Below, in pieces: positions 20,363 through 28,459 of a stretch of DNA of 64,000 nucleotides. The notes beneath the pieces were generated by a model. That model saw only the letters and a program-made list of their open reading frames with translations, did not search any database and was not told the DNA's origin. Origin of the DNA: Roseovarius salincola (GTDB taxonomy: Bacteria > Pseudomonadota > Alphaproteobacteria > Rhodobacterales > Rhodobacteraceae); contig NZ_JAPTNL010000010.1 in NCBI RefSeq assembly GCF_026891095.1, positions 62,001 to 126,000 of the forward strand. Direction: 5' to 3'. The stretch's first letter is position 1, and the number at the start of each line of letters is the position of its first letter. A program made the translations under genes and the position numbers.

Positions 20363-21270
20363 CAGTCTTCCCCCCGTCTGAGTTTCGGGTTGAGCACGTC
20401 GCGCAGCCAATCCCCCAGAAGGTTCAGCGCCAGGATCAGCGCCACCAGCACGATGGCGGGATAGAGGGTGATCCACCAGGAGCCCGAGAAGATGAACTCG
20501 AATCCCGAGCGGATCAGCGAGCCGAGCGAGGGGCGGTCCACCGGCATCCCGAGCCCGAGGAAGGAAAGCGACGCCTCGATCATGATCGCCTCGGCGACCT
20601 GGATGGTCGATATCACCAGAACCGGCGTGAGCGTGTTGGGCAGGATATGGCCCCACATGATCTTGCGCGGCGGCAGGCCGATGACGCGGGCTGCGTCGAC
20701 ATATTCCTTCTTCCTTTCGCCCAGCACCGAAGAGCGCACCGTGCGCGCGAATTTCGGCCATTCGGCGATGCCGATCACCATGATCAGCATGATGATCGCG
20801 TAATCGGCATAGATATTGGCATCGAACGCCGCCTGGAACAGCGCCAGCGCGATGATCGCCATCATCAGCGTGGAAAGCGACAACTGGATATCGGCGAGGC
20901 GCATGAGGAAACTGTCGAGCCAGCCGCCCTTGTAGCCCGCGATCAGCCCCAGCGTGACGCCAAGCACCGCCTGCACGATCACCGCGCCGATCCCGATCAC
21001 AAGCGAGATGCCGGTGCCATACATGATCGTGCTGAACACGCCGCGCCCCTGCGCATCGGTGCCCAGCCAGAAGCGCGGATCGCCACCGGGTTTCCAGCTT
21101 GGCGGCATCTCGCTGTCCATGATGTCGAGCTGCATGAGGTCATAGGGGTTTTGCGGCGCAAGGAAGGGCGCAAGCACCGCCATCAGCACGAGCACCAGCA
21201 GAACCAGCCCCGCCCCGATGGCCACCGGGTCGGAGAAGAACCGTCTGAGAAAGCCTTTGAGAGAGATCAT
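20362..21270 (-). CDS. Oligopeptide/dipeptide ABC transporter permease (DppC/OppC type)
   Basis: 302 residues. One membrane segment near the N-terminus (VAIGAGLVLLVLVLMAVLAPF) is followed by an OppC periplasmic stretch (WLGTDAQGRGVFSTIMYGTG). The inner-membrane permease core then carries the ATPase-coupling loop EYVDAARVIGLPPRKIMWGH. It pairs with the permease ending at 21272, one base away, to form the channel. Confidence 0.92.
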   Translation of the reverse strand: MISLKGFLRRFFSDPVAIGAGLVLLVLVLMAVLAPFLAPQNPYDLMQLDIMDSEMPPSWKPGGDPRFWLGTDAQGRGVFSTIMYGTGISLVIGIGAVIVQAVLGVTLGLIAGYKGGWLDSFLMRLADIQLSLSTLMMAIIALALFQAAFDANIYADYAIIMLIMVIGIAEWPKFARTVRSSVLGERKKEYVDAARVIGLPPRKIMWGHILPNTLTPVLVISTIQVAEAIMIEASLSFLGLGMPVDRPSLGSLIRSGFEFIFSGSWWITLYPAIVLVALILALNLLGDWLRDVLNPKLRRGED

Positions 21271-21271
21271 G

Positions 21272-22258
21272 TCAGCCCTTCGCCCCCGGAAGTTTCACCA
21301 TCGGGTTGATGAGCGTGTAGATGAAATCGACGATGGTGTTCACCACCACGAAGATCAGGCCCACGATGATGATATAGGCGATGATCAGCGGGGTATCGAC
21401 GCGGTTCACCGCCTCGAGAAACAGGAAGCCCATGCCGGGCCACTGGAACACGGTTTCCGTCAGGATCGTGTAGGCAATCAGCGTGCCGATCATCAGCCCG
21501 CCCACCGTGACCACGGGCAGAAGCGTGTTGCGGAAGGCGTGGACATAGCGCACGCGGCGCGTCGAAAGCCCCTTGGCGCGGGCGAAGCGGACATATTCGG
21601 TGCCCATGGCCTCCATCATCTCGGCCCGGATCAGGCGGATGAAGAGCGGCAGCATGATCGAGGAAAGCGTGATCGAGGGCAGGATCAGGTGGCTGAGCCC
21701 GTCCCATGTGAGAAAGCCCGTGTCCCAACCCCAGGGCAGTTCGTAGGTGTCGCCGCGCCCGAAGGCGGGCAGCCAGCCCAGTTCGACGCCGAACAGCCAG
21801 ACCATGCCGATGGCGGTCAGGAACACGGGCACCGAAATGCCGACGATCGAGCCGGACATGATGATCCGCGACAGCCATGAGTCACGGTTGATGGCGCAGT
21901 AGATGCCCGCCGGGATCGACAGCGACACGAAGATGAACACCGCACCGAGGACCAGTTCGAATGTGGCGGGGAACTTGTCGAGGATCACCGAAAGCGCGGG
22001 GCGCTTGAAGAAATAGGAATTGCCGAGATCGCCCTGCAGGGCGTTGCCCAGAAAGCGGGTATATTGCACGAAAAAGGGATCGTTGAGTCCCAGTTGCTCG
22101 CGCAGGTCGTCACGCGCTTCTTCCGAGACCGACTGGCCCACCAGTTCGCGCAAGGGGTCGCCCAGGTTGTCCTGGATGGAAAAGCCGACCAGCGAGATGA
22201 CGAACATCACGATCACGGCCTGAATGGCGCGGCGTATGAGGAAAGCGAGGATATGCAC
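21272..22258 (-). CDS. Oligopeptide/dipeptide ABC transporter permease (DppB/OppB type)
   Basis: 328 residues, starting MHILAFLIRRAIQAVIVMFV, the typical DppB/OppB opening with its first membrane helix. About six helices follow, with the coupling loop EYVRFARAKGLSTRRVRYVH and the NTLLPVVTVGGLMIG segment. It lies between the binding-protein gene (70-base gap) and the OppC-type permease, the canonical order SBP-B-C-D-F. Confidence 0.92.
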   Translation of the reverse strand: MHILAFLIRRAIQAVIVMFVISLVGFSIQDNLGDPLRELVGQSVSEEARDDLREQLGLNDPFFVQYTRFLGNALQGDLGNSYFFKRPALSVILDKFPATFELVLGAVFIFVSLSIPAGIYCAINRDSWLSRIIMSGSIVGISVPVFLTAIGMVWLFGVELGWLPAFGRGDTYELPWGWDTGFLTWDGLSHLILPSITLSSIMLPLFIRLIRAEMMEAMGTEYVRFARAKGLSTRRVRYVHAFRNTLLPVVTVGGLMIGTLIAYTILTETVFQWPGMGFLFLEAVNRVDTPLIIAYIIIVGLIFVVVNTIVDFIYTLINPMVKLPGAKG

Positions 22259-22328
22259 GTGACTGTGTCCGTCTGCAAAAGGGGCGAGCCAGCACCATGC
22301 CAGCCCGCCCCGGTGATTGATCAGGCGG

Positions 22329-23867
22329 TTATTCCTCGATGACGAGGTCGCCCAGATAGGGGAAGTTCATGACGTTCACGACATCCTCGATCATCACGCC
22401 CTTGCGCGCGCCCCAGGCCAGGTCCTGCCAGTGGAACGGGATGAAGGCGGCCTCGTTATAGAGGATTTCCTCGACCCGCTGGAGTTGCTCGGCGCGCTTT
22501 CCGGGATCGGTCTCGGTCAGCGACGCGATGGTCAGCTCGTCCACCTCGGCATTCGAGTAATTGCCCGAGTTATACTGCCCGCGCCCGGTGTCGGGGTCCG
22601 GGGTCATGGTCAGGAACTCGTTGAAGTTGGCGCTGTCCTCGGTATCCGAATGCCAGCCGATCATCATGATGTCGGCGGCGCGCTCGTCGTATTTGGGCCA
22701 GTATTGCGCCTTGGGCATGGTGGTAAGGTCGATCTTGACGTTGATCTTGGCCAGCATCGCCGCCGCCGCTTCGCAGATCTTGAAATCGTTCACGTAGCGG
22801 TTGTTGGGGCACATCATGGTCGCCGAGAAGCCATCGGCGTAGCCGGCCTCTTCCATCAGGGATTGCGCCTTGGCCACGTCGAAGCGCGGTTTCAGATCGG
22901 GGTTGTGGCCGACATAGCCCTCGGGGGACTGCTGTGCGGCGACGGTGCCGAAGCCCTTCATGATCTTCTGAACGATGCCTTCGTTGTTGATGGCATAGGC
23001 GATCGCCTGGCGGACCTTGGGGTCGGCCAGCGCCTCGTTGCGATTCTGGTTCATCTGAAGGGTGATGATCCGGGTGCCGGTCATGGTCACCAGCTTGGTG
23101 TCCGGATCGTTCTTGATGCGCTCAAGATCGGTCGGCGGGACCGGCGCGATGAAGTCCACGTCACCCGACAGCAGGGCGGCGACACGGGTCGGCGCCTCCT
23201 TGATCGGGGTCAGGACGGCGGTCTGCACGTTGCCGGGGCTGGCGGTGTCCCAGTAATCGGGGTTGCGCTCGAAGACGGTTTTCACGCCCTGTTCGCGCGA
23301 GGCCACGGTGAAGGGGCCGGTGCCCGACAGGTTCTGGCTGGCGAAGCTGTCGCCATGCTTGGCGATCTCGGCGCCGCCGTCCTCGTAGAAATCCTTGTCC
23401 ATCGGGAAGACATAGGTCGCGGTATGCAGCACCAGCGGGCTGGGGCCGTCCGTCTTGACCTCGACGGTATAGTCGTCGATCGCGGTAACCGAGACCCAAC
23501 CGGCGAAGATGCCCTTGAAGTCGGGCGATGATTTGAGGCGCTCGATGGTCCAGACCACGTCTTCGGCCGTCATGTCATTGCCGGTGTGGAAGGTGACGCC
23601 CTCGCGCAGCTTGAAGCGCATGGTGGTGTCGTCGACGCGCTCCCAGCTTTCGGCAAGGCGGGGATCAAAGCCCAGATCGCTGTTCCAGCGCAGGAGCGGG
23701 TCAAAGACCATATGCGACAGCTGGAGCGTACCGCCGGACAGCTGCTCATGCGGGTCGAGCGACACCGGATCGGCGTCATAGGCGAAACTGAGCGTCTGCG
23801 CGGGCGCCGTGCCGACCATGCCGAGCACGAGTGCCGCAGCCGTCGCGAAATGTCTTAGAGGTTTCAT
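22329..23867 (-). CDS. ABC transporter substrate-binding protein, family 5 (peptide/nickel/opine type)
   Basis: 512 residues from ATG 23867, where MKPLRHFATAAALVLGMVG begins a signal peptide with likely cleavage after the APAQ region. The SBP_bac_5 fold is clear: DPVSLDPHEQLSGGTLQLSH, LAESWERVDDTTMRFKLREG and the central LADPKVRQAIAYAINNEGI. The family binds di- and oligopeptides, nickel, glutathione or opines in the periplasm, and I cannot tell which. It heads the five-gene operon. The 358-base region upstream contains two inverted repeats. Confidence 0.92.
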   Translation of the reverse strand: MKPLRHFATAAALVLGMVGTAPAQTLSFAYDADPVSLDPHEQLSGGTLQLSHMVFDPLLRWNSDLGFDPRLAESWERVDDTTMRFKLREGVTFHTGNDMTAEDVVWTIERLKSSPDFKGIFAGWVSVTAIDDYTVEVKTDGPSPLVLHTATYVFPMDKDFYEDGGAEIAKHGDSFASQNLSGTGPFTVASREQGVKTVFERNPDYWDTASPGNVQTAVLTPIKEAPTRVAALLSGDVDFIAPVPPTDLERIKNDPDTKLVTMTGTRIITLQMNQNRNEALADPKVRQAIAYAINNEGIVQKIMKGFGTVAAQQSPEGYVGHNPDLKPRFDVAKAQSLMEEAGYADGFSATMMCPNNRYVNDFKICEAAAAMLAKINVKIDLTTMPKAQYWPKYDERAADIMMIGWHSDTEDSANFNEFLTMTPDPDTGRGQYNSGNYSNAEVDELTIASLTETDPGKRAEQLQRVEEILYNEAAFIPFHWQDLAWGARKGVMIEDVVNVMNFPYLGDLVIEE

Positions 23868-24225
23868 TGGAATGTCTCCCTGGTTCATCGGGGCGGCGTT
23901 ATAATCTGCTGCCGCGCCCAGACATCCGCCGAAATTGTCGTGATTCTGATCGCATGTAAAGCCGCGTTGCCGCGGCGTTAACCTCATGGGGTAAAAGAAA
24001 CCTTTATTTTTCAATCGCATGCGGGTTTTGACCATGTGATCAGATATGGTCGCGGGGCGTGATTCGCGCACGCTGAAGGGTGCGACGGGATGTCTCGGTT
24101 AAATATTGAGTAAAATACTCAGGAAATATTGACGCGCCGCTTGGACCGGCGTAGCAAAAGGACGGGCAGGCCGGGTTTCACGAGGCCGCCCGCATAAAGG
24201 TGACTTCCTGAGCAAGGACAAGACG
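23868..24225. promoter_or_regulatory. 358-base divergent intergenic region with two inverted repeats
   Basis: This AT-richer stretch separates the divergent binding-protein gene and the DUF6746 gene and must hold both promoters. GACCAT (24030-24035) pairs with ATGGTC (24046-24051), and TGAGTA (24107-24112) with TACTCA (24116-24121). Both are candidate operators. No coding frame or RNA gene is convincing here. Confidence 0.45.
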
Positions 24226-24606
24226 ATGACCAATACGCTGAAAATCCTGGCCACCGGTGTGGCGATCCTGATCGGCGGCATGATGCCGGTGAAGGCGGAT
24301 GAAACGGTGTCGCATTACGCGCCGGAACCTTCGGAGACGCTGCAACAGGCGGTCGACAATTTCGTGACCTACAACCGCAAGCTGGCAGCGGTGCTGGAGC
24401 GTGACCCGATGACCACGGCCGATATGGAAGAGGTGCATCAATTCACCTACACGCTTGAGATTGCGCTGGCGCGCATCAATGCCGAACTGGGCGCGCTGCC
24501 GGAGGTGCTGGAGCGGGTGCACAAGGCATCCGAGGGCGACGACCCCGCCGCGCTGCGCGCCGCGTCCGGGGTTTACCTGGAACAGGCCGCGATCCTCGAC
24601 AGGTAG
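24226..24606 (+). CDS. DUF6746 family periplasmic protein
   Basis: 126 residues. A signal peptide is visible (ILATGVAILIGGMMPVKADE). The mature part is helical with the conserved ETLQQAVDNFVTYNRKL and EVHQFTYTLEIALARINAEL segments I associate with DUF6746. Function unknown; the protein is probably periplasmic. It starts 120 bases before the iron-type permease gene in the same direction, so the two may be cotranscribed, but nothing in the sequence links their roles. Confidence 0.7.
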   Translation: MTNTLKILATGVAILIGGMMPVKADETVSHYAPEPSETLQQAVDNFVTYNRKLAAVLERDPMTTADMEEVHQFTYTLEIALARINAELGALPEVLERVHKASEGDDPAALRAASGVYLEQAAILDR

Positions 24607-24725
24607 GCGCGCGTTTGCGACGGGCGCTGCGGGCGAGGCCGCATGAGTGCTGCCAGAGATTGACCTTTGCCGCCGCAGTCCATACTGGATCAAAACACTC
24701 GGATTAATCAGCCAGGAGCGCCTGA

Positions 24726-26393
24726 ATGTCGGAACGCCTGCTGCATCGCCTGGCCTGGATCGCCGTAATCCTGTGCGTCGCGCCCATCGTGGCGGCGGCG
24801 CTGGCGGCGTTCACCGGCGATCTGGAGACTTGGCGCGAGATCCTTTCGTCAGTCCTGCCGCGCTATGCGCGCACGACGCTGGCGCTGGTCGCGATTGTCG
24901 GGGTCTCGACGGCGGTTCTGGGCAGTGTCACCGCATGGCTGGTGACGGTCTACCGCTTTCCCGGTGTGCGGCTGCTGGAGGTGGCGCTGGCGCTGCCGCT
25001 GGCCTTTCCGGCCTACGTGCTGGCCTATGCCTATACATCGCTGCTGGATCATCCCGGCCCGGTGCAGACGCTGTTGCGCGATGTGACCGGCTGGGGGCCG
25101 CGCGATTACTGGTTTCCGGAAATCCGCAGCCTTGGCGGGGCGGCCCTGATGCTGACCATCGTGCTTTACCCGTATGTCTACCTGCTGGCGCGGGCCTCGT
25201 TCCGGCAGCAATCGGCCAATGCCTTCCTGGTGGCGCGCACGCTGGGGCGCTCGCCGATGAAGGCGTTCCTGCGCGTCGCGCTGCCGATGGCGCGCCCGGC
25301 GATCGCGGGGGGTGCGCTCTTGGCGGTGATGGAGACCATCGCCGATTACGGGACGGTGGCGTTCTTCAATGTGCAGACCTTCGCGACCGGCATCTATCAG
25401 GCGTGGTTCAGCCTTGGCGACAGGGCGGCGGCCGCGCAGCTTTCGCTGTGCCTGCTCAGTTTCGCGCTGTTGCTGGCGGGGCTTGAGCGCGCGCAGCGCG
25501 GCAAGGCGCGCACCGCCGGACGCGGCGCGCGGTTCGAGACGATGGAGCGCCCCCGGCTGCGCGGGCTCGCGGGCTGGCTGGCGACGGCCTTCTGCCTTGC
25601 GCCGGTGCTGCTGGGGTTCATCGTGCCGGTGGTGATGCTGACGGTAATGGCGGTGGGATCGGGGCAGAACCTGTTTGACGCGCGCTACCTGAGCCTGACG
25701 CAGAATTCCGTTCTGCTGGCCGGTGTCGCGGCGGTGCTGACGGTGACGGGCGCGATCCTGATCGGCTTTCGCGCCCGCACACGGCCTGACCGGCGCTCGC
25801 GCCTGATGGTGGTGGGCGCGGGGCTTGGATACGCGGTGCCGGGCGGGGTGATCGCGGTGGGGCTGATGGTGCCGATGGCGGCGCTCGACAACATCATCGA
25901 CCGGGTGATGGAGGCGCGCTTCGGCATCGACACGGGGCTTTTGATCACCGGGTCGATCTGGCTGATGGTGACGGCCTATTTCGTGCGTTTCATGGCCGCG
26001 GCGCTTAATGCGTTCGACAGCGGGATGGCGACGGTGCCGATGCACTACGACGCGATCGGGCGGTCACTGGGGCAATCGGGGCCGAAGCTGTTGTGGCGCG
26101 TGCATCTGCCGGTGGCGCGCACCAGCGTGCTGACGGCATTGCTGATCGTCTTTGTCGACGTGATGAAGGAGTTGCCCGCTACGCTGATCCTGCATCCGTT
26201 CAATTTCCAGACGCTGGCGGTGCAGGCGCATCGGCTGGCCTCGGATGAGCGGCTGGCCGAGGCGGCAGTGCCCTCGCTGGTGCTGGTGGCGTTCGGGCTT
26301 ATTCCCGTGGCGCTGCTTTGCCGGACGCTGGGGCGCGAAAGCATACCAAGCGACGCGGGCGCGCGGATCGGATCAGCGATCCGTCCGGGCTGA
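24726..26393 (+). CDS. Iron(III)-type ABC transporter permease (FbpB/SfuB-like, duplicated)
   Basis: 555 residues with two copies of a six-helix permease unit (about residues 1-260 and 280-555), as in FbpB, SfuB and ThiP. The coupling loops are ARTLGRSPMKAFLRVALPMA in the first half and GRSLGQSGPKLLWRVHLPVA in the second. A ribosome site (CCAGGAG) precedes the ATG. The family moves ferric iron or thiamine. No binding protein or ATPase gene is adjacent, so it is an orphan that must recruit partners encoded elsewhere. Confidence 0.88.
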   Translation: MSERLLHRLAWIAVILCVAPIVAAALAAFTGDLETWREILSSVLPRYARTTLALVAIVGVSTAVLGSVTAWLVTVYRFPGVRLLEVALALPLAFPAYVLAYAYTSLLDHPGPVQTLLRDVTGWGPRDYWFPEIRSLGGAALMLTIVLYPYVYLLARASFRQQSANAFLVARTLGRSPMKAFLRVALPMARPAIAGGALLAVMETIADYGTVAFFNVQTFATGIYQAWFSLGDRAAAAQLSLCLLSFALLLAGLERAQRGKARTAGRGARFETMERPRLRGLAGWLATAFCLAPVLLGFIVPVVMLTVMAVGSGQNLFDARYLSLTQNSVLLAGVAAVLTVTGAILIGFRARTRPDRRSRLMVVGAGLGYAVPGGVIAVGLMVPMAALDNIIDRVMEARFGIDTGLLITGSIWLMVTAYFVRFMAAALNAFDSGMATVPMHYDAIGRSLGQSGPKLLWRVHLPVARTSVLTALLIVFVDVMKELPATLILHPFNFQTLAVQAHRLASDERLAEAAVPSLVLVAFGLIPVALLCRTLGRESIPSDAGARIGSAIRPG

Positions 26394-26414
26394 GGTGCGG
26401 GGCAGGGCGCGCGT

Positions 26415-27488
26415 CTAGCGCGGGCGCAGCCCCCAACGCTCGGCGACCCGTGCGGTCACGCCGATGATCGTGCCCGCAAGCGGCAGGATGATGAAGATCC
26501 GGATCACGTGAAAGGCCGTGACCACCGCCAGCCCGTCTTCCAGGATCTTGGCGGTCAGGGCCATTTCGGTGACGCTGCCGGGAGCGGTCGAAAGCAGCAT
26601 CACCTGCCAGGATTCGCCGGTCAGCCATGTCAGCCCGATCCCCATGCCGATGCAGAGCGCGATCAGGAGCAGCGACGCCAGCATCGCCCCCGGAATGAAA
26701 CCGCGCGCACGCCTGAGCAGGTCGCGGTCAAAGACCGCGCCCAGCCAGACCCCCAGGAAGATCTGCGCCAGCACCAGCACCGGATAGGGATAGGCGGTGA
26801 GCGGCAGGCTGAGCGCCGCCGCCAGAGCCGCGCCCCCCAGCGAACCGACGAAGAACGGATTGGCCAGCCCTACCGCGCGCGCCGCCAGAGCACCGGCAAC
26901 CCCCGTCACGCAGAGCAGGATCGCGCCCGGCACGGTCCAGTCCATGCGGCTGAGCGCGGCGACCGGGTCCTTGATCGTGCCGTCGATCGCCACGATGGCG
27001 GGCGGGATCAGCACCACCAGCAGCATGATCCGGAGGGTCTGGGCAAAGATCACCGGGCCGGGCGGTACATCATGCCTGACCGCCAGCGTGGCGCTTTCCA
27101 CCGGCCCCATCGGCACCGATGACAGCACGGCCGTAATCACATCCACCCGCGCGATGCGCATGAGGAACGCCGCCACGACAAAGCCAAGCCCGATGGTCAG
27201 AAAGGCAGCCCCCACCATCGGCAGCAAGAGCGATACCATCGCCCCCACCGCCTCGGGGGTGAACGAGAGTCCGACCGAAGTCGCCACCAGGATCTGCCCG
27301 ATCTGCCGGGTCTGACCGGGTACCGCGAGGGGGCGCTCGGCCATCCGCACCGACGAGGCAAAGACCATCGCGCCGATCATCCAGGGCAGCGGGAACCGCA
27401 GCCAATGGGCAAAAAGCCCGAACAGGAGCGCACCCGCGTAGATCAGAAGGATATGGGCCAGGTGGCCAGGGGACCAAGGGGATTTCAT
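26415..27488 (-). CDS. AbrB-type membrane protein (ammonia monooxygenase/AbrB duplication family)
   Basis: 357 residues from ATG 27488 (MKSPWSPGHLAHILLIYAGA). The protein is almost entirely membrane helices, about ten, in two homologous halves: LRFPLPWMIGAMVFASSVRM in the first and LTAYPYPVLVLAQIFLGVWLG in the second. This is the family often labelled AbrB or putative ammonia monooxygenase, although it has no DNA-binding or oxygenase domain. It is probably a transporter or a membrane regulator; function unknown. It is convergent with the permease gene (21-base gap). Confidence 0.85.
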   Translation of the reverse strand: MKSPWSPGHLAHILLIYAGALLFGLFAHWLRFPLPWMIGAMVFASSVRMAERPLAVPGQTRQIGQILVATSVGLSFTPEAVGAMVSLLLPMVGAAFLTIGLGFVVAAFLMRIARVDVITAVLSSVPMGPVESATLAVRHDVPPGPVIFAQTLRIMLLVVLIPPAIVAIDGTIKDPVAALSRMDWTVPGAILLCVTGVAGALAARAVGLANPFFVGSLGGAALAAALSLPLTAYPYPVLVLAQIFLGVWLGAVFDRDLLRRARGFIPGAMLASLLLIALCIGMGIGLTWLTGESWQVMLLSTAPGSVTEMALTAKILEDGLAVVTAFHVIRIFIILPLAGTIIGVTARVAERWGLRPR

Positions 27489-27619
27489 AAGGTATTCAAT
27501 CGGATCGCCGGATTGGCTGGCCGCGAAGAACGGGCGGCGCAACCGCTGTCTGACAGGTTGTTGCATGCAAGCGCGGCGGCGGCAAGTGCTTGGGGCAAAA
27601 CCTTTTTGACCCGTCGCGC

Positions 27620-28288
27620 TCAGCCGGGATCGCCCGCGCGTTGCCGCATCGTGCCATCCGACAGGATGATTTCGTCCATCGGGATATCCCAGGGCATCGG
27701 GTAGATCGTGGGCAGGGTGCAGCCCGCCAGCCCGACGCCGACGATGTGCGGGCGCGGGTCGAGCGCCGCCAGCGTGCGGTCGTAATAGCCCCCGCCATTG
27801 CCCAGCCGGTAAAACGCGTGGTCCACGCCAAGCAGCGGCGCGATCACGATATCGGGCCGGTCTTCGCCGCTGTCGGCGGGCACCGGGATGTTCCAGACCC
27901 CGCGCGTCATGCGACACCCGGGCGACCAGTGGTGAAATTCGAGGGGGGCGGCCTTTTCGACGACGACGGGCAGCAGGATCCGCGCCCCCGCGTGATGGGC
28001 CGCTTCCATCCAGCCGCGCAGGTCAGGTTCGGAGCGGATCGGCCAATAGGCGGCGATCCTCACGCCATTTCTTATCGTGATGCGTTTCTCGAGCCCGTCG
28101 CGCAGCCCCGCCAGAGCCGCTTCGCGATCCGGCGTCGATAATTTGCGCGCCTCCAGCAGACGCGCGCGCTCGCCCTTGCGAAACCGCGCCACGTCGCGCG
28201 CGGTCGCGGGGTCCACGGGATGCCCGCCCACGAGATGGTGGGCGAAGCAGGGGGCGTCGCCGCCCTCGTCTTCGGGGTGATGGCTCAA
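27620..28288 (-). CDS. 5-formyltetrahydrofolate cyclo-ligase
   Basis: About 222 residues with TTG at 28288 as start. An ATG at 28387 is in frame, but it would begin inside repeat copy C and add non-conserved sequence, so the start is uncertain. The family signature GNGGGYYDRTL and the ATP-binding KGERARLLEARKL stretch are present. It converts 5-formyl-THF to 5,10-methenyl-THF with ATP, returning a stalled folate to the one-carbon pool. It lies downstream of tdm on the same strand, which fits the one-carbon output of TMAO demethylation. Confidence 0.88.
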   Translation of the reverse strand: MSHHPEDEGGDAPCFAHHLVGGHPVDPATARDVARFRKGERARLLEARKLSTPDREAALAGLRDGLEKRITIRNGVRIAAYWPIRSEPDLRGWMEAAHHAGARILLPVVVEKAAPLEFHHWSPGCRMTRGVWNIPVPADSGEDRPDIVIAPLLGVDHAFYRLGNGGGYYDRTLAALDPRPHIVGVGLAGCTLPTIYPMPWDIPMDEIILSDGTMRQRAGDPG

Positions 28289-28370
28289 GGGGTGTCCGGT
28301 CCGTTCGCGTGGCTGACAAAAGTCTAGCGTGGATATCGGCAAGACGCAAAGCGCGGCTGCGCGTGATCGG

Positions 28371-28432
28371 CCTTCTTCTGTTCTCAAATATCCCGGGGGA
28401 GTCGCGCCATGCGCGACGGGGGCAGCGCCCCC
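28371..28432 (-). repeat. 3'-end stem-loop repeat element, copy C (after tdm)
   Basis: Read on the minus strand past the tdm stop: hairpin GGGGGC/GCCCCC (28418-28432), hairpin GTCGCGC/GCGCGAC (28401-28417), then TCCCCCGGGATATTT and CAGAAGAAGG. It separates tdm from the cyclo-ligase gene. Confidence 0.7.
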
Positions 28433-28459
28433 GGCCCGGTCCGAAGCCGGGCGCTGCGC

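Noticed and set aside
26415..27488. AbrB DNA-binding regulator or ammonia monooxygenase
   Set aside because: The protein is all membrane helices with no SpoVT/AbrB DNA-binding fold and no copper-oxygenase motif; those labels are historical for this family.
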